Source: Lysinibacillus xylanilyticus (GTDB taxonomy: Bacteria > Bacillota > Bacilli > Bacillales_A > Planococcaceae). From it: 64,000 bases of DNA. How positions within the stretch are numbered: the stretch's first letter is position 1; each line of letters opens with the position of its first letter. The stretch is taken from positions 310,001 through 374,000 of the forward strand of contig NZ_LFXJ01000008.1 in NCBI RefSeq assembly GCF_001183605.1. The letters are read 5' to 3'. Below the pieces are notes generated by a model. It was given only the letters and a program-made list of their open reading frames with translations, made no database searches and was not told where the DNA came from. A program made the position numbers and the translations under genes. Of this stretch, positions 35,012 to 45,006 are shown in pieces.

Positions 35012-35879
35012 AAAAGCGTATATCATTGAAGAAGTAAAGCCGAATATTTGGAAGTATAAATATCAATCCAATATTTATTTTGTGAAACGAGCAAAGCAGA
35101 TAGAAATAGCAGAAAAGGTAAGGGTTATCCATCGACAGCTTGGACATCTAGAGCCCTCATTGATCTTACCTTTAATGAAAAGTGATGATGAGTATTTAAT
35201 CGTGCAAGATTGGCAAGAAGGAAGTCATAGTGCTAATTTTGCACATAAAAAGGATCGGAAGGAATCACTAAAGCTATTAAATACGTTACATGATACACAT
35301 AAAAAAATTGCTTGGCAGCGGATGCCAGGTTTGCATACCTATTCACAGCTTTTAAAATGGCAAATGCGTCATATGCGTTTTAAGAGCAGACGGAATGAAT
35401 TTCGTGCATTTTTAACAAAAGAAGAAATCAATCAAATTTCACATTATAGCGAGAAATCGTTACAGCTAATTGCTCAGGAAGATGTACCTGAAAAAGAAAT
35501 AACGCTTTTACATGGAGATGTCGTCCATCATAATTTTTTATGGTGCTCAGATGGGGAATTACGTTTAATTGATTTTGATTTGGCTCACCTTGGGGAAGCT
35601 GATGATGAATATATTTTATGGTTACATCGTGTATTGCCAGCAGTAGATTATGACCTTGGTAAAATATTTGCTGAGCTACCAGAGTTGAAACGATTAGATA
35701 AAAGAAAGCTACATCGTTTAAAATATCCAAATGAGCTATTACGTGAATGGCTTTTTGCAGTAGATTTACCATTAGATCAACAGCTGGTATTTTTAGATTA
35801 TTTAGTGCCATTTACAAAACGAGCTCTCACATATTGGCCAAAACTGTGGTACGATATTGATAAAATGATAAAGAAATGA
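35005..35879 (+). CDS. YsxE/CotS-like spore coat kinase-fold protein, 5' end frameshifted
   Basis: The long frame 35082-35879 (265 aa from GTG) has an aminoglycoside phosphotransferase-like fold: LLHGDVVHHNFLW and LIDFDLAHLGEADDE are the catalytic and metal motifs. The same frame stays open upstream as AYIIEEVKPNIWKYKYQSN..., typical of the family N-terminus, but has no ATG, GTG or TTG there. An ATG at 35005 overlapping the safA stop would give this sequence if the A6 run at 35010-35015 had one more A. In B. subtilis ysxE lies next to spoVID, not safA. Phosphotransfer activity is unproven in this family. Confidence 0.8.
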
Positions 35880-35901
35880 CCGTCTTTTGGCGGTCATTTT
35901 T
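35877..35901 (+). terminator. Terminator after the ysxE-like gene
   Basis: TGACCG and CGGTCA flank a short loop and are followed by T5; the stem includes the TGA stop codon. Confidence 0.85.
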
Positions 35902-35936
35902 GTATGTGCAAGACTACTTGTGTTATTTCTTATTGT

Positions 35937-35950
35937 CGAGCATTCGTTCG
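35937..35950. promoter_or_regulatory. LexA (SOS) box upstream of ruvA
   Basis: CGAGCATTCGTTCG matches the Bacillus LexA/DinR box CGAACNNNNGTTCG with one mismatch. It lies just upstream of a TATAAT at 35959-35964, so LexA bound here would block the ruvAB promoter. ruvAB is an SOS operon in B. subtilis. Confidence 0.85.
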
Positions 35951-35993
35951 TAATATGCTATAATCGAAGACGATGATTGTGAGGGATTATAGA

Positions 35994-36614
35994 ATGTATG
36001 ATTATTTAAAAGGACAAGTAATGCGTATAACTCCAGAGTATATCGTCCTTGAGCAGCAAGGGATTGGGTGGCAGCTAAATACACCAAATCCATTTGCGTT
36101 CCGGACATCGGCGCTTGAGCAACAAATTTTTGTTCACTTGCATGTACGTGAAGATGCACAAGTATTATATGGCTTTCCAAATTTAGACCAACGAGAGCTG
36201 TTTCGTAAGCTTATTTTAGTGTCAGGAATTGGACCGAAGGGTGCACTTGCTATTTTAGCTACTGGGAATCCGCAACAGGTTATCAGTGCCATTGAACGAG
36301 AAGATGAATCGTTTTTAGTAAAGTTTCCTGGTGTGGGTAAGAAAACAGCACGTCAAATGATTCTGGATTTAAAAGGAAAACTCGGCGGATTGCTGGATAC
36401 TATTGAGTTACCAAGCACAGAAGATGAGTTACCGTTATTTGGTGTTAATCCGTATAAACATGAGCTTGAAGAAGCTACTCTTGCCTTAATGGCACTTGGT
36501 TATTCTGAAAAAGAATTAGAAAAAATACGTCCACAGCTCGAAGAGAACGACATGCTTGAAACAACAGATGCATTTATGAAACAAGCTTTACAATTGCTAT
36601 TAAAGCTAAAATAG
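35994..36614 (+). CDS. ruvA: Holliday junction DNA helicase subunit RuvA
   Basis: A 206-aa protein that binds four-way junctions as a tetramer and loads RuvB. The OB-fold N-domain (MYDYLKGQVMRITPEYIVLE) is followed by two helix-hairpin-helix motifs (VSGIGPKGALAIL, FPGVGKKTARQMILDLKGKL) and a RuvB-binding C-terminal domain after an acidic linker. The ATG at 35994 is chosen over an upstream start because the family begins MYDYLKG and GAGGGA lies before it. ruvB follows after 18 bp. Confidence 0.97.
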   Translation: MYDYLKGQVMRITPEYIVLEQQGIGWQLNTPNPFAFRTSALEQQIFVHLHVREDAQVLYGFPNLDQRELFRKLILVSGIGPKGALAILATGNPQQVISAIEREDESFLVKFPGVGKKTARQMILDLKGKLGGLLDTIELPSTEDELPLFGVNPYKHELEEATLALMALGYSEKELEKIRPQLEENDMLETTDAFMKQALQLLLKLK

Positions 36615-36632
36615 TGAAAGGGGGGGAAGTAC

Positions 36633-37637
36633 ATGTCTGAACGTATGATGGCTAGAGAGGCAGGTAGCTATGATGAACAGTTTGAATTATCTTTACGGCC
36701 AAAAAGATTAGCACAATATATTGGTCAACATAAGGTAAAGGAGAATTTACAAATTTTCATTGAAGCGGCAAAGCTTCGTCAGGAAAGTTTAGATCATGTG
36801 CTGTTATATGGACCGCCTGGACTTGGGAAAACTACATTAGCTGCTGTTATTGCTAATGAAATGAATGTCAATGTGCGCATGACTAGTGGGCCTGCGATCG
36901 AACGTCCTGGAGATTTAGCAGCTATTTTAAGCTCACTGGAGCCAGGGGATGTGCTTTTTATCGATGAAATCCATCGCCTGCCTCGTGCAATAGAAGAGGT
37001 GCTTTACCCTGCCATGGAGGATTTTTGTCTAGATATTGTCGTTGGTAAAGGCCCTGAGGCGCGTTCTGTACGACTTGATTTACCGCCATTTACACTCGTT
37101 GGTGCAACAACAAGAGCGGGCGCATTATCAGCACCTTTAAGGGATCGCTTTGGCGTGTTATTGAGATTGGAGTATTATGATAATACGTCACTTGCAGAAA
37201 TTGTTGTACGTAGTTCGCATTTATTTGATGTTGAGATTGAGCAAGTAGCAGCACTTGAAATGGCGACACGCTCGCGTGGAACACCCCGTATTGCCAACCG
37301 TTTGCTAAAACGAGTGCGAGATTATGCACAGGTGCTCGGAGATGGTATGATAACGGAGGGACTTGCTAAGCAAGCGCTTGAGCTATTACAAGTCGATCCT
37401 AGAGGGCTTGACCATATTGACCATAAACTTGTGACCAATATGATTGAGCGCTTCCGTGGTGGCCCTGTAGGCTTAGATACGCTGGCAGCATCTATTGGTG
37501 AGGAACGCGTAACGATTGAAGATGTGTACGAGCCATATTTGATGCAAATTGGCTTTATACAGCGTACGCCACGTGGACGTGTGGCAACACATTCAGCCTA
37601 CGAACATTTCGGATATGAATATCCCCAACAAACCTAG
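36633..37637 (+). CDS. ruvB: Holliday junction branch migration ATPase RuvB
   Basis: A 334-aa AAA+ motor that drives branch migration with RuvA. Walker [10 protein letters not shown], Walker B FIDEIHRL, sensor 1 [10 protein letters not shown] and the arginine-finger region PLRDRFG are all present, and a winged helix DNA-binding domain ([14 protein letters not shown]) ends the protein. The ATG follows AAAGGGGGG. It is cotranscribed with ruvA and, by close spacing (17 bp), with queA. Confidence 0.98.
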   Translation: MSERMMAREAGSYDEQFELSLRPKRLAQYIGQHKVKENLQIFIEAAKLRQESLDHVLLYGPPGLGKTTLAAVIANEMNVNVRMTSGPAIERPGDLAAILSSLEPGDVLFIDEIHRLPRAIEEVLYPAMEDFCLDIVVGKGPEARSVRLDLPPFTLVGATTRAGALSAPLRDRFGVLLRLEYYDNTSLAEIVVRSSHLFDVEIEQVAALEMATRSRGTPRIANRLLKRVRDYAQVLGDGMITEGLAKQALELLQVDPRGLDHIDHKLVTNMIERFRGGPVGLDTLAASIGEERVTIEDVYEPYLMQIGFIQRTPRGRVATHSAYEHFGYEYPQQT

Positions 37638-37654
37638 AAGAAGGAAGTATTTTC

Positions 37655-38698
37655 ATGCGTGTAGAAGATTTTGATTTTGAATTGCCAGAAGAGCTTATTG
37701 CACAAACACCACTTTTGGACCGAACAGCTAGTCGTTTAATGGTAGTGACGCCAGGCTCAAAAAATGTAGAGCATCATCATTTTGCTCATATTTTAGATGA
37801 GCTACAAGCGGGAGACTGCCTTGTGTTAAATGATACAAGAGTCTTGCCAGCACGTTTAATGGGCGTTAAAGAGGAAACTGGTGCTCATATAGAAGTACTG
37901 CTATTAAAGCAAATGGCAGGTACAGATGAATGGGAAACACTTGTTAAACCAGCTAAACGTGTAAAAGTCGGCACAGTTGTAACATTTGGAGATGGCTTAC
38001 TGACAGCTACTTGTACAGGAGAGCTTGATCATGGTGGGCGTACATTTGAGTTTAAATATAATGGGATTTTTTATGAAATTTTAGAGCAACTTGGTGAGAT
38101 GCCACTACCTCCATATATTCGTGAAAAATTAGAGGACAAGGATCGTTACCAAACCGTTTATGCAAAAGAGCGTGGCTCAGCTGCAGCGCCGACTGCAGGC
38201 CTGCATTTTACAGAAGAATTACTTGAGCAAGTAAAAGCAAAAGGGGTCGAAGTTGTATTTATCACTTTACATGTGGGACTTGGAACTTTCCGTCCTGTAA
38301 GTGTAGATTCAATTGAAAATCACGAAATGCATTCCGAATTTTATAGTGTAACGGAAGAAACAGCATCTATCATAAACCGAGTAAAGAGTAATGGTGGAAA
38401 AGTGATTGCAGTTGGTACAACCTCTACACGTACATTAGAAACTATCGGTTCTAAATATGGAGGCGAAGTGCGAGCAGAACAAGGTTGGACGTCTATTTTC
38501 ATTTATCCGGGATATGAATTTACTATTGTGGATGGTTTAATCACAAACTTCCATTTACCAAAGTCTACCCTTGTAATGCTTGTTAGTACGCTTGCAACAA
38601 GAGAAACAATTTTAAGTGCATACCATCAAGCTGTAGAAGAAAAATATCGTTTCTTTAGCTTTGGTGATGCTATGTTTATTCGTCCAAAAGGAGAATAA
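37655..38698 (+). CDS. queA: S-adenosylmethionine:tRNA ribosyltransferase-isomerase
   Basis: Transfers and isomerises ribose from AdoMet to preQ1-modified tRNA, giving epoxyqueuosine. The 347-aa protein starts [17 protein letters not shown] and has [27 protein letters not shown], and the C-terminal [17 protein letters not shown] signature. GAAGGAAG precedes the ATG. It lies between ruvB and tgt, as in most Firmicutes; tgt acts one step earlier. Confidence 0.98.
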   Translation: MRVEDFDFELPEELIAQTPLLDRTASRLMVVTPGSKNVEHHHFAHILDELQAGDCLVLNDTRVLPARLMGVKEETGAHIEVLLLKQMAGTDEWETLVKPAKRVKVGTVVTFGDGLLTATCTGELDHGGRTFEFKYNGIFYEILEQLGEMPLPPYIREKLEDKDRYQTVYAKERGSAAAPTAGLHFTEELLEQVKAKGVEVVFITLHVGLGTFRPVSVDSIENHEMHSEFYSVTEETASIINRVKSNGGKVIAVGTTSTRTLETIGSKYGGEVRAEQGWTSIFIYPGYEFTIVDGLITNFHLPKSTLVMLVSTLATRETILSAYHQAVEEKYRFFSFGDAMFIRPKGE

Positions 38699-38733
38699 AG
38701 AAAAAATCGGAGTACTGTTTTTACTTTAGATAA

Positions 38734-39897
<1,164 letters not shown>

Positions 39898-40062
39898 AAT
39901 TTGGTAAAAAACTATGTAAATTTGTGCGAACTGTGAATATTTCTAGCAAAAAAATGTCTATCTTAGAAAAAATATTAGTAATATAGAAAAAATTTGGGCT
40001 TGTCCATCGCTTTTTTATGGTGGAATAGTCTATACTAAAAAAGAACTGGAAAGGGGGCAAGA

Positions 40063-40332
40063 ATGATGGATCAACTATTAGGATTCGCACCAATATTATT
40101 AATGTTCGTTGCAATGTGGTTTATTTTAATCCGCCCTGCTAAAAAGAGACAGCAGCAAACACAAAATATGCAGGGTAGTTTGCAACGTGGAGATAAAGTT
40201 ATTACAATCGGTGGCTTACATGGTGAGATAGACTCAATTGAGGACACAGCTGTGACATTAAAGATCTCAGACAATGTGCGCGTTAAATTTGACCGCCAAG
40301 CAATTGGACGAGTAGTGAATGGCGACCAATAA
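40063..40332 (+). CDS. yajC: Preprotein translocase accessory subunit YajC
   Basis: An 89-aa protein with one transmembrane helix (residues 8-24, FAPILLMFVAMWFILIRP) followed by a basic segment and a small beta domain (GDKVITIGGLHGEIDSI). It associates with SecDF and the Sec translocon; secDF is about 4.7 kb downstream. AAAGGGGG lies before the start; two adjacent ATGs at 40063 and 40066 could both be used. Confidence 0.95.
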   Translation: MMDQLLGFAPILLMFVAMWFILIRPAKKRQQQTQNMQGSLQRGDKVITIGGLHGEIDSIEDTAVTLKISDNVRVKFDRQAIGRVVNGDQ

Positions 40333-40345
40333 AAATAATAATTAG

Positions 40346-40379
40346 AAAAAGACTTACATTAGTTGTAAGTCTTTTTTTT
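40346..40379 (+). terminator. Terminator after yajC
   Basis: AAAAAGACTTAC and GTAAGTCTTTTT form a 12-bp stem ending in a T run. It closes the ruvAB-queA-tgt-yajC unit. Confidence 0.95.
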
Positions 40380-40385
40380 ATCTTC

Positions 40386-40490
40386 TTTCAGCATTATTTT
40401 TTGAAGCGAAAGCGAAACGATAGGTACAGATGAAATTATTTGGCCTAAAGACTCCGGACGCAATTATGCCAAGGCATATATCGATACATG
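40386..40490. repeat. Degraded family 1 repeat, left of the deacetylase gene
   Basis: TTCAGCATTATTTTTTGAAG, a GCGAAAGCGAAACGATAGG mini-module, GGCCTAAAGACTCCGGACGC and the end palindrome CAATTATGCCAAGGCATATA are recognisable in forward orientation but decayed. Confidence 0.75.
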
Positions 40491-40511
40491 ATTTTTTCTC
40501 TTTTGTTTTAT

Positions 40512-41354
40512 TCAAGTGCCACCATTTTGTAATTTCTTAATTAATTCTGCTCCAGTTTCATTGCCGTTTACCGTTATTCTGCTTAAAGCATATACATTAT
40601 CGCCCATAGTAACACCTTTATTTTTAATAACAAAAGCCATTTTAAATCCAACATCCTTCGCTAATTTCATTGCATCTTCAGAATTAGTTCCGAAGGGGTA
40701 GCTAAGAGCAATGGGTTCATATCCTAATTTTTCTTTAATAATTTTCCTGGAAAGATTAAAATCTTTTTTAACCCTTTCTTCGTACTCTGCTTGTGTTTCT
40801 AGTTTTCCATTAATGTAACTACGACCATATATGGCACCTTTCATTCCTCCGCTGAATGACTGTAATTTATAATGTGAATTCCAAGTATGGCTTTGGATGG
40901 TTATATAATCTTTCATTTCTTTTAATTGATCCCAATTCATTTTGGGAATTTCGTTTGTATATACATTTTTTTCATTTGTTTCTAGGATGTGACTGGTGAT
41001 AACAAAGATTTCTGCATGCATTTTGTATTTTTTCAAAATTGGATAAGCTTTTTCAAAGTTGCTTAAGTAACCATCATCAAAAGTTATTAACACCGGATTT
41101 TTAGGCAACTCTGTTTTACCGTTTAAGTAATCATATAAATCTTGGGTTGTAATCGAATTGTACCCATTTTCTTTAAGCGTTTTAATTTGATTTTCGAAAT
41201 TCTCTGGGGAAATGACTGTATTATTATTCACATTTGTTTCTAAATGGTGGTACATAAGAACTGGAATCTTCTCATTATTATTTCCATAAATAGGGTATGG
41301 TTTAATGAGCAATATACTATAAGCAACAACTAGAAAAATTACTATCCTTTTCAT
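40512..41354 (-). CDS. Secreted polysaccharide deacetylase
   Basis: A 280-aa NodB-type carbohydrate esterase. A signal peptide covers about residues 1-24 (IVIFLVVAYSILLIKPY). Then come VLMYHHLE, the metal/catalytic motif LITFDDGYLSNF, IQSHTWNSHYKL with the HxxxH zinc ligands (here SHTWNSH), and ALSYPFGTNSE. It should remove acetyl groups from peptidoglycan or another glycan outside the cell. No clear operon partner: it is a lone minus-strand gene in the usual yajC-yrbG gap, flanked by family 1 repeats in opposite orientation, and it is AT-rich. It may have been acquired; that is inference. Confidence 0.9.
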   Translation of the reverse strand: MKRIVIFLVVAYSILLIKPYPIYGNNNEKIPVLMYHHLETNVNNNTVISPENFENQIKTLKENGYNSITTQDLYDYLNGKTELPKNPVLITFDDGYLSNFEKAYPILKKYKMHAEIFVITSHILETNEKNVYTNEIPKMNWDQLKEMKDYITIQSHTWNSHYKLQSFSGGMKGAIYGRSYINGKLETQAEYEERVKKDFNLSRKIIKEKLGYEPIALSYPFGTNSEDAMKLAKDVGFKMAFVIKNKGVTMGDNVYALSRITVNGNETGAELIKKLQNGGT

Positions 41355-41374
41355 TTTCTCACCTTGTTTTATGT

Positions 41375-41506
41375 TTGAATTATCAATTATGCCACTGCAT
41401 AATTGTATCTGTCGCTTTGCTATCGCTACAGAAAATAGTTACCGCTGTCACTTCGCTTTCGCTACAGATATACATTGCGTCTGGAATCGGCTTTGTGCTT
41501 AAAATA
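41375..41506. repeat. Inverted family 1 fragment interrupted by mini-modules
   Basis: Read on the minus strand it runs AGCACAAAGCCGATTCCAGA, CGCAAT, then two mini-modules (TGTAGCGAAAGCGAAGTG and TGTAGCGATAGCAAAGCG), then CAATTATGCAGTGGCATAAT. The mini-modules thus lie inside the end palindrome, with CAAT on both sides as a possible 4-bp target duplication. Between 41507 and 41775 I see no gene or repeat. Confidence 0.8.
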
Positions 41507-41775
41507 ACTACATTTGTTGGGGGAACATTATTAATTGTCCGGGGAAATTTTACTTTTTGCCATTTGAAAAGCAGGAATTATTGCTCTTTGTATTGTACAC
41601 AAACAACTAAGGTTTATTCTTTTGATTTACGAAAGTTCACAGTGGTATTTACTTTTATATGCAAGTGGGTGTTATTTTGTTAATGTTTTCGTGCGTTCTT
41701 CTTAATTCAAAACTAGGTTTCCTTAAAGGTTAGTATGCAAAAATCACAGAAAAATTTTGGGAGACTAAAAGTGAG

Positions 41776-42010
41776 CAATTATACCTCGACATAATTGCGT
41801 CCGGAATTGGCTTTGTACTTAGGCTTTCAGCGGATGTTTGTACACCCGCTGAAAAGTAACTTATACCCGCATTCATCTCACCATCCATAGAGGTGGAGAC
41901 TTCCATAACTGCCTTTCACTTACGTTACAAAAAACATCTGTACCTGTCGCTACGCTTTGGATACAAAAGGCATTTCTAGCTGCCGATTCGCTTTCGCTAC
42001 TAAAAATAAT
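41776..42010. repeat. Inverted family 1 repeat upstream of the DUF421 gene
   Basis: On the minus strand: TAGCGAAAGCGAATCGGCAG and a GTATCCAAAGCGTAGCGACA module, GTCTCCACCTCTATGGATGG, GAGATGAATGCGGGTATAAG, the hairpin CAGCGGGTGTACAAACATCC, and the end palindrome near 41780-41806. It matches the left part of the hemA-hemX block in the reverse direction. Confidence 0.82.
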
Positions 42011-42107
42011 TGCTTAAAGAAGTAAAAAAAGACAAAGTTATGATATAACATTATCCTGTATAAAAAACGATGAGTAAGGTCACCTTGATTAGTATGGGGG
42101 TGACTGC

Positions 42108-42743
42108 ATGGAAGAATATTTGACGATTATTTTAAGAACATGCTTTTTATATGTGTTTATCCTAATAATATTCCGTTTAATGGGTAAACGTGAGGTCGGC
42201 GAATTGTCTGTAATTGATTTAGTCGTATCCATTTTAATGGCTGAGGTTGCAGCATTTGCACTTGATGATTTCGAAAGTCCTATATTTAAGGTCATTTTAC
42301 CAATCATCGTGCTGTTTTTCATTCAAATAACAACTGCTTATTTGTCACTCAAAAATAAAAAATTTCGTGACCTAGTTGATGGTGATCCAGTATTACTTAT
42401 AAGAGATGGTGTTATTTTAGAAAGTGAAATGCGTAAGCAACGCTATAATTTAGATGACTTGTGTCAACAATTACGCGAAAATGGAAATGCTTCCGTTACA
42501 GATATTGCTTATGCCTATTTAGAGCCATCTGGCAATCTATCCGTATACCAAAAAGATGAAAAGGCATTTGTTTACCCACTAATTATCGATGGTGATATTC
42601 AGGATAGGCATTTAAAGGTTTTGCATAAAGATGCTGATTGGTTAATGGCAGAGCTTGCTAAAAATAATATTACGGATAGTAACACTGTATTTTTTTGTGT
42701 ATGGGAGGAAGATCGGCTTCATATCCAGCTGAAAGAGTCTTAA
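42108..42743 (+). CDS. DUF421 (YetF/YrbG family) membrane protein
   Basis: A 211-aa protein with three hydrophobic segments in the first 80 residues (about 7-25, 35-53, 60-78), the conserved FRLMGKREVGELSVIDLVVS, and a cytoplasmic C-terminal domain containing DGVILESEMRKQRYNLDDL and LEPSGNLSVYQKDEK. It corresponds by place to yrbG, next to yajC and spoVB. Some relatives are sporulation or germination genes; the function here is unknown. GGGGGTGAC precedes the ATG. It overlaps the convergent spoVB gene by four bases. Confidence 0.88.
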   Translation: MEEYLTIILRTCFLYVFILIIFRLMGKREVGELSVIDLVVSILMAEVAAFALDDFESPIFKVILPIIVLFFIQITTAYLSLKNKKFRDLVDGDPVLLIRDGVILESEMRKQRYNLDDLCQQLRENGNASVTDIAYAYLEPSGNLSVYQKDEKAFVYPLIIDGDIQDRHLKVLHKDADWLMAELAKNNITDSNTVFFCVWEEDRLHIQLKES

Positions 42744-44257
42744 ACTTTCTTGGCCAGCTTACGAAGGTAGCGCAAATCAGTAATGCGCAACTGATTGGAA
42801 AATAGTAAGAAAGTAAATAGTAAAAACAAGGTTACACAGCTACTTAAAATAAAAGGTAGTGGCATAATCTGCATCAAGAAATATTGAGAAACACAAACGG
42901 CAATAAAGCAGCTATATGGAACTACAAACATTCTAAATCCAGCACGTAAATTTTTGCGCTGTCTTACTGTTGCAATATGCAAGAATGAAGTTAATAAAAC
43001 GCCAAAGCCAATTGCTACAACGGCACCTTTTTCTTGTATCCCAGGCTGAGAAGCAAGTACGAACATAACAAAGAGCTTACCAAGACCACCGTAAATGGAG
43101 TTCATCATTGCAGCGCGAGCCTCACCGATTGCTTGTAATATAGAGTGCAATGGACTTTGTATATAATAAAAATAAAAAATAGGCGCTAATATTTTCACAT
43201 AACCACGATTTTCTTGTAAGTGAAAGAGCTTTACAGCTAAGTCGTCTCCATGAACGAAAAAGTACGTAGCAGCAACACAGCCCACTAAGGATGATAGTCG
43301 CAATGATACAGAAATACGTTCTTGCAGGAGCGGTATATGCTGACGTGCAACAGCATCACTTACAGCCGGTATAAGAACGATCGAAAGTGCTGCAGACACA
43401 AAAGCCGGGAATAATAAAAGAGGGACTAATACACCCGAAATAACCCCATATAAAATTGTTGCTGCTGAGGCTGTCAATCCGGCCATAGTTAAAGCCTTTA
43501 AAAAAATGATAGGCTCTAAAAACCAAGTAAAGGATCCAAACAGCTTGCTTCCTGCAGAAGGAAGGGCAATCCGTAACATCGGGGAGGAAGGATATGCCTC
43601 GATTTTGTTTTTTTGTGTCAATAATTTTTTCTTTGAAACAATATAATGCATCCACAAATACAAAAAAGCAACGACTTCAGCTAGTAGCGTAATACCCATA
43701 GCAGATGCTGCTGTTATGGCAGCATTATCATAGGCAGCCACAAAAGGTAGCGTAAATGTGATGAAGCTAATGCGGATAATTTGTTCAATCATTTGAGCCC
43801 AAGCTGTTGGTGTAATTTTCGCAATACCCTGTAAATAAGCGCGCAATAATCCAGAACCAACTGATACTGGTACAGCAAAGAGTGCAATCCAAAGCGTAAT
43901 TGTTGTTTGTTCATTATGTAAAAGAGTAGACGAGATATATGGTATTGTAAGTGCAACAATCGGCATAAAGACAATCATTCCAATAAATGACCAAAGAATA
44001 GCCGTACGCATAACACCATAGATGCCTTCGCGTTTGTTTTTTGCTAGTAACTCTGCTACAATTTTTGCCACAGCGATAGGTAGTCCAAGTTGAATGAGTG
44101 AGATGAAGAAAATGAACGCCGGATAGACGGTCATATAAATGCCGACTGCCTCTTCACCAGCGATACGCATAAATTGCATTCTATAAAAGAAGCCAAAGAG
44201 TTTCGATAAAAAAATCACGAACATTAAAAATAGTGTACCCCGTACAAAAGAACTCAT
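42740..44257 (-). CDS. spoVB: SpoVB-like lipid flippase (MOP superfamily)
   Basis: A 505-aa membrane protein with about 14 hydrophobic segments, of the polysaccharide/lipid II exporter branch of the MOP superfamily. The N-terminus FVRGTLFLMFVIFLSKLFGFFYR and the paired LAQMIEQIIRISF-like segment (WAQMIEQIIRISFITF) are typical. SpoVB is needed for spore cortex formation and is thought to flip peptidoglycan precursor in the mother cell. It lies convergent to the DUF421 gene and divergent from comN, as in B. subtilis. Confidence 0.9.
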   Translation of the reverse strand: MSSFVRGTLFLMFVIFLSKLFGFFYRMQFMRIAGEEAVGIYMTVYPAFIFFISLIQLGLPIAVAKIVAELLAKNKREGIYGVMRTAILWSFIGMIVFMPIVALTIPYISSTLLHNEQTTITLWIALFAVPVSVGSGLLRAYLQGIAKITPTAWAQMIEQIIRISFITFTLPFVAAYDNAAITAASAMGITLLAEVVAFLYLWMHYIVSKKKLLTQKNKIEAYPSSPMLRIALPSAGSKLFGSFTWFLEPIIFLKALTMAGLTASAATILYGVISGVLVPLLLFPAFVSAALSIVLIPAVSDAVARQHIPLLQERISVSLRLSSLVGCVAATYFFVHGDDLAVKLFHLQENRGYVKILAPIFYFYYIQSPLHSILQAIGEARAAMMNSIYGGLGKLFVMFVLASQPGIQEKGAVVAIGFGVLLTSFLHIATVRQRKNLRAGFRMFVVPYSCFIAVCVSQYFLMQIMPLPFILSSCVTLFLLFTFLLFSNQLRITDLRYLRKLAKKV

Positions 44258-44350
44258 GCCATCCGTCCCTTCTCAAGCCACAAAAATTCATTTACACTAT
44301 TTGTATGCAGACATGTCTTACGATACAACTTTGATTGGAGATGATTCAAA

Positions 44351-44659
44351 ATGAGTATGCAGTATGAGCAACTATTTGAAAAAATTCGTCCTGCAATTGA
44401 TAGTAAGATGGAAGAGTTTAAACATTATCAATACGATGCGATTACAGCAGAAGAACTATGGCGCTTCTGTATAGAAAAAAAATGGCGCAAAAAAAATATT
44501 GAACAATTACGTTTACATGAAGTTATCTCCACTATTTTTTCAGTATCACCATCCGATATCGTATCATTTAATCAAGTAGAATTTTTACAAAGTAATGATT
44601 GGTTTACAGATTTGAATACGGAAGAGTTAAAAATGCTGCTTGGTCCGGTTAAAACTTAA
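44351..44659 (+). CDS. comN: Post-transcriptional regulator ComN-like
   Basis: A 102-aa helical protein at the position of comN (yrzD), between spoVB and secDF. It contains AITAEELWRFCIEKKWRKKN and the VISTIFSVSPSDIVSFNQVEF segment. In B. subtilis ComN promotes accumulation of comE message and localises to division sites with DivIVA. GATTGGAGATG lies before the ATG. A strong terminator follows. Assignment depends on synteny and length; similarity was judged by eye. Confidence 0.78.
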   Translation: MSMQYEQLFEKIRPAIDSKMEEFKHYQYDAITAEELWRFCIEKKWRKKNIEQLRLHEVISTIFSVSPSDIVSFNQVEFLQSNDWFTDLNTEELKMLLGPVKT

Positions 44660-44718
44660 GAAGAATGTGTGAAATTTGTCAAATAATAAAAGAATACTAA
44701 AAGTGTTGAATTGACACC

Positions 44719-44760
44719 AAGCGCAACGTGTTTCATAATGAGTGTGTTGCGCTTTTTTTA
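44719..44760 (+). terminator. Terminator after comN
   Basis: AAGCGCAAC and GTTGCGCTT form a 9-bp stem with T7. The 245 bp from here to secDF hold no gene that I can see; transcription of secDF must start there. Confidence 0.92.
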
Positions 44761-45006
44761 TTTGTATAAGTATATTTATTCAAAACCCTCCTAATAATTC
44801 TTTTCTAATTTTGGAGGAATACACCTGATCAAATAAAAGGATAAATTTGCGCGTTATGAACGATTGAAATAAGTAGAGCAACCTTTTTGAAGCACAGGCA
44901 ACATTATTCTACAGGAAAAGGAGGAATAAACGTTTCAAAAGGACTTGCTATATACTTGTTTGTAGTGTAAGGAATTGCCTTACACCAATTCGAGGAGGAT
45001 TTATAA

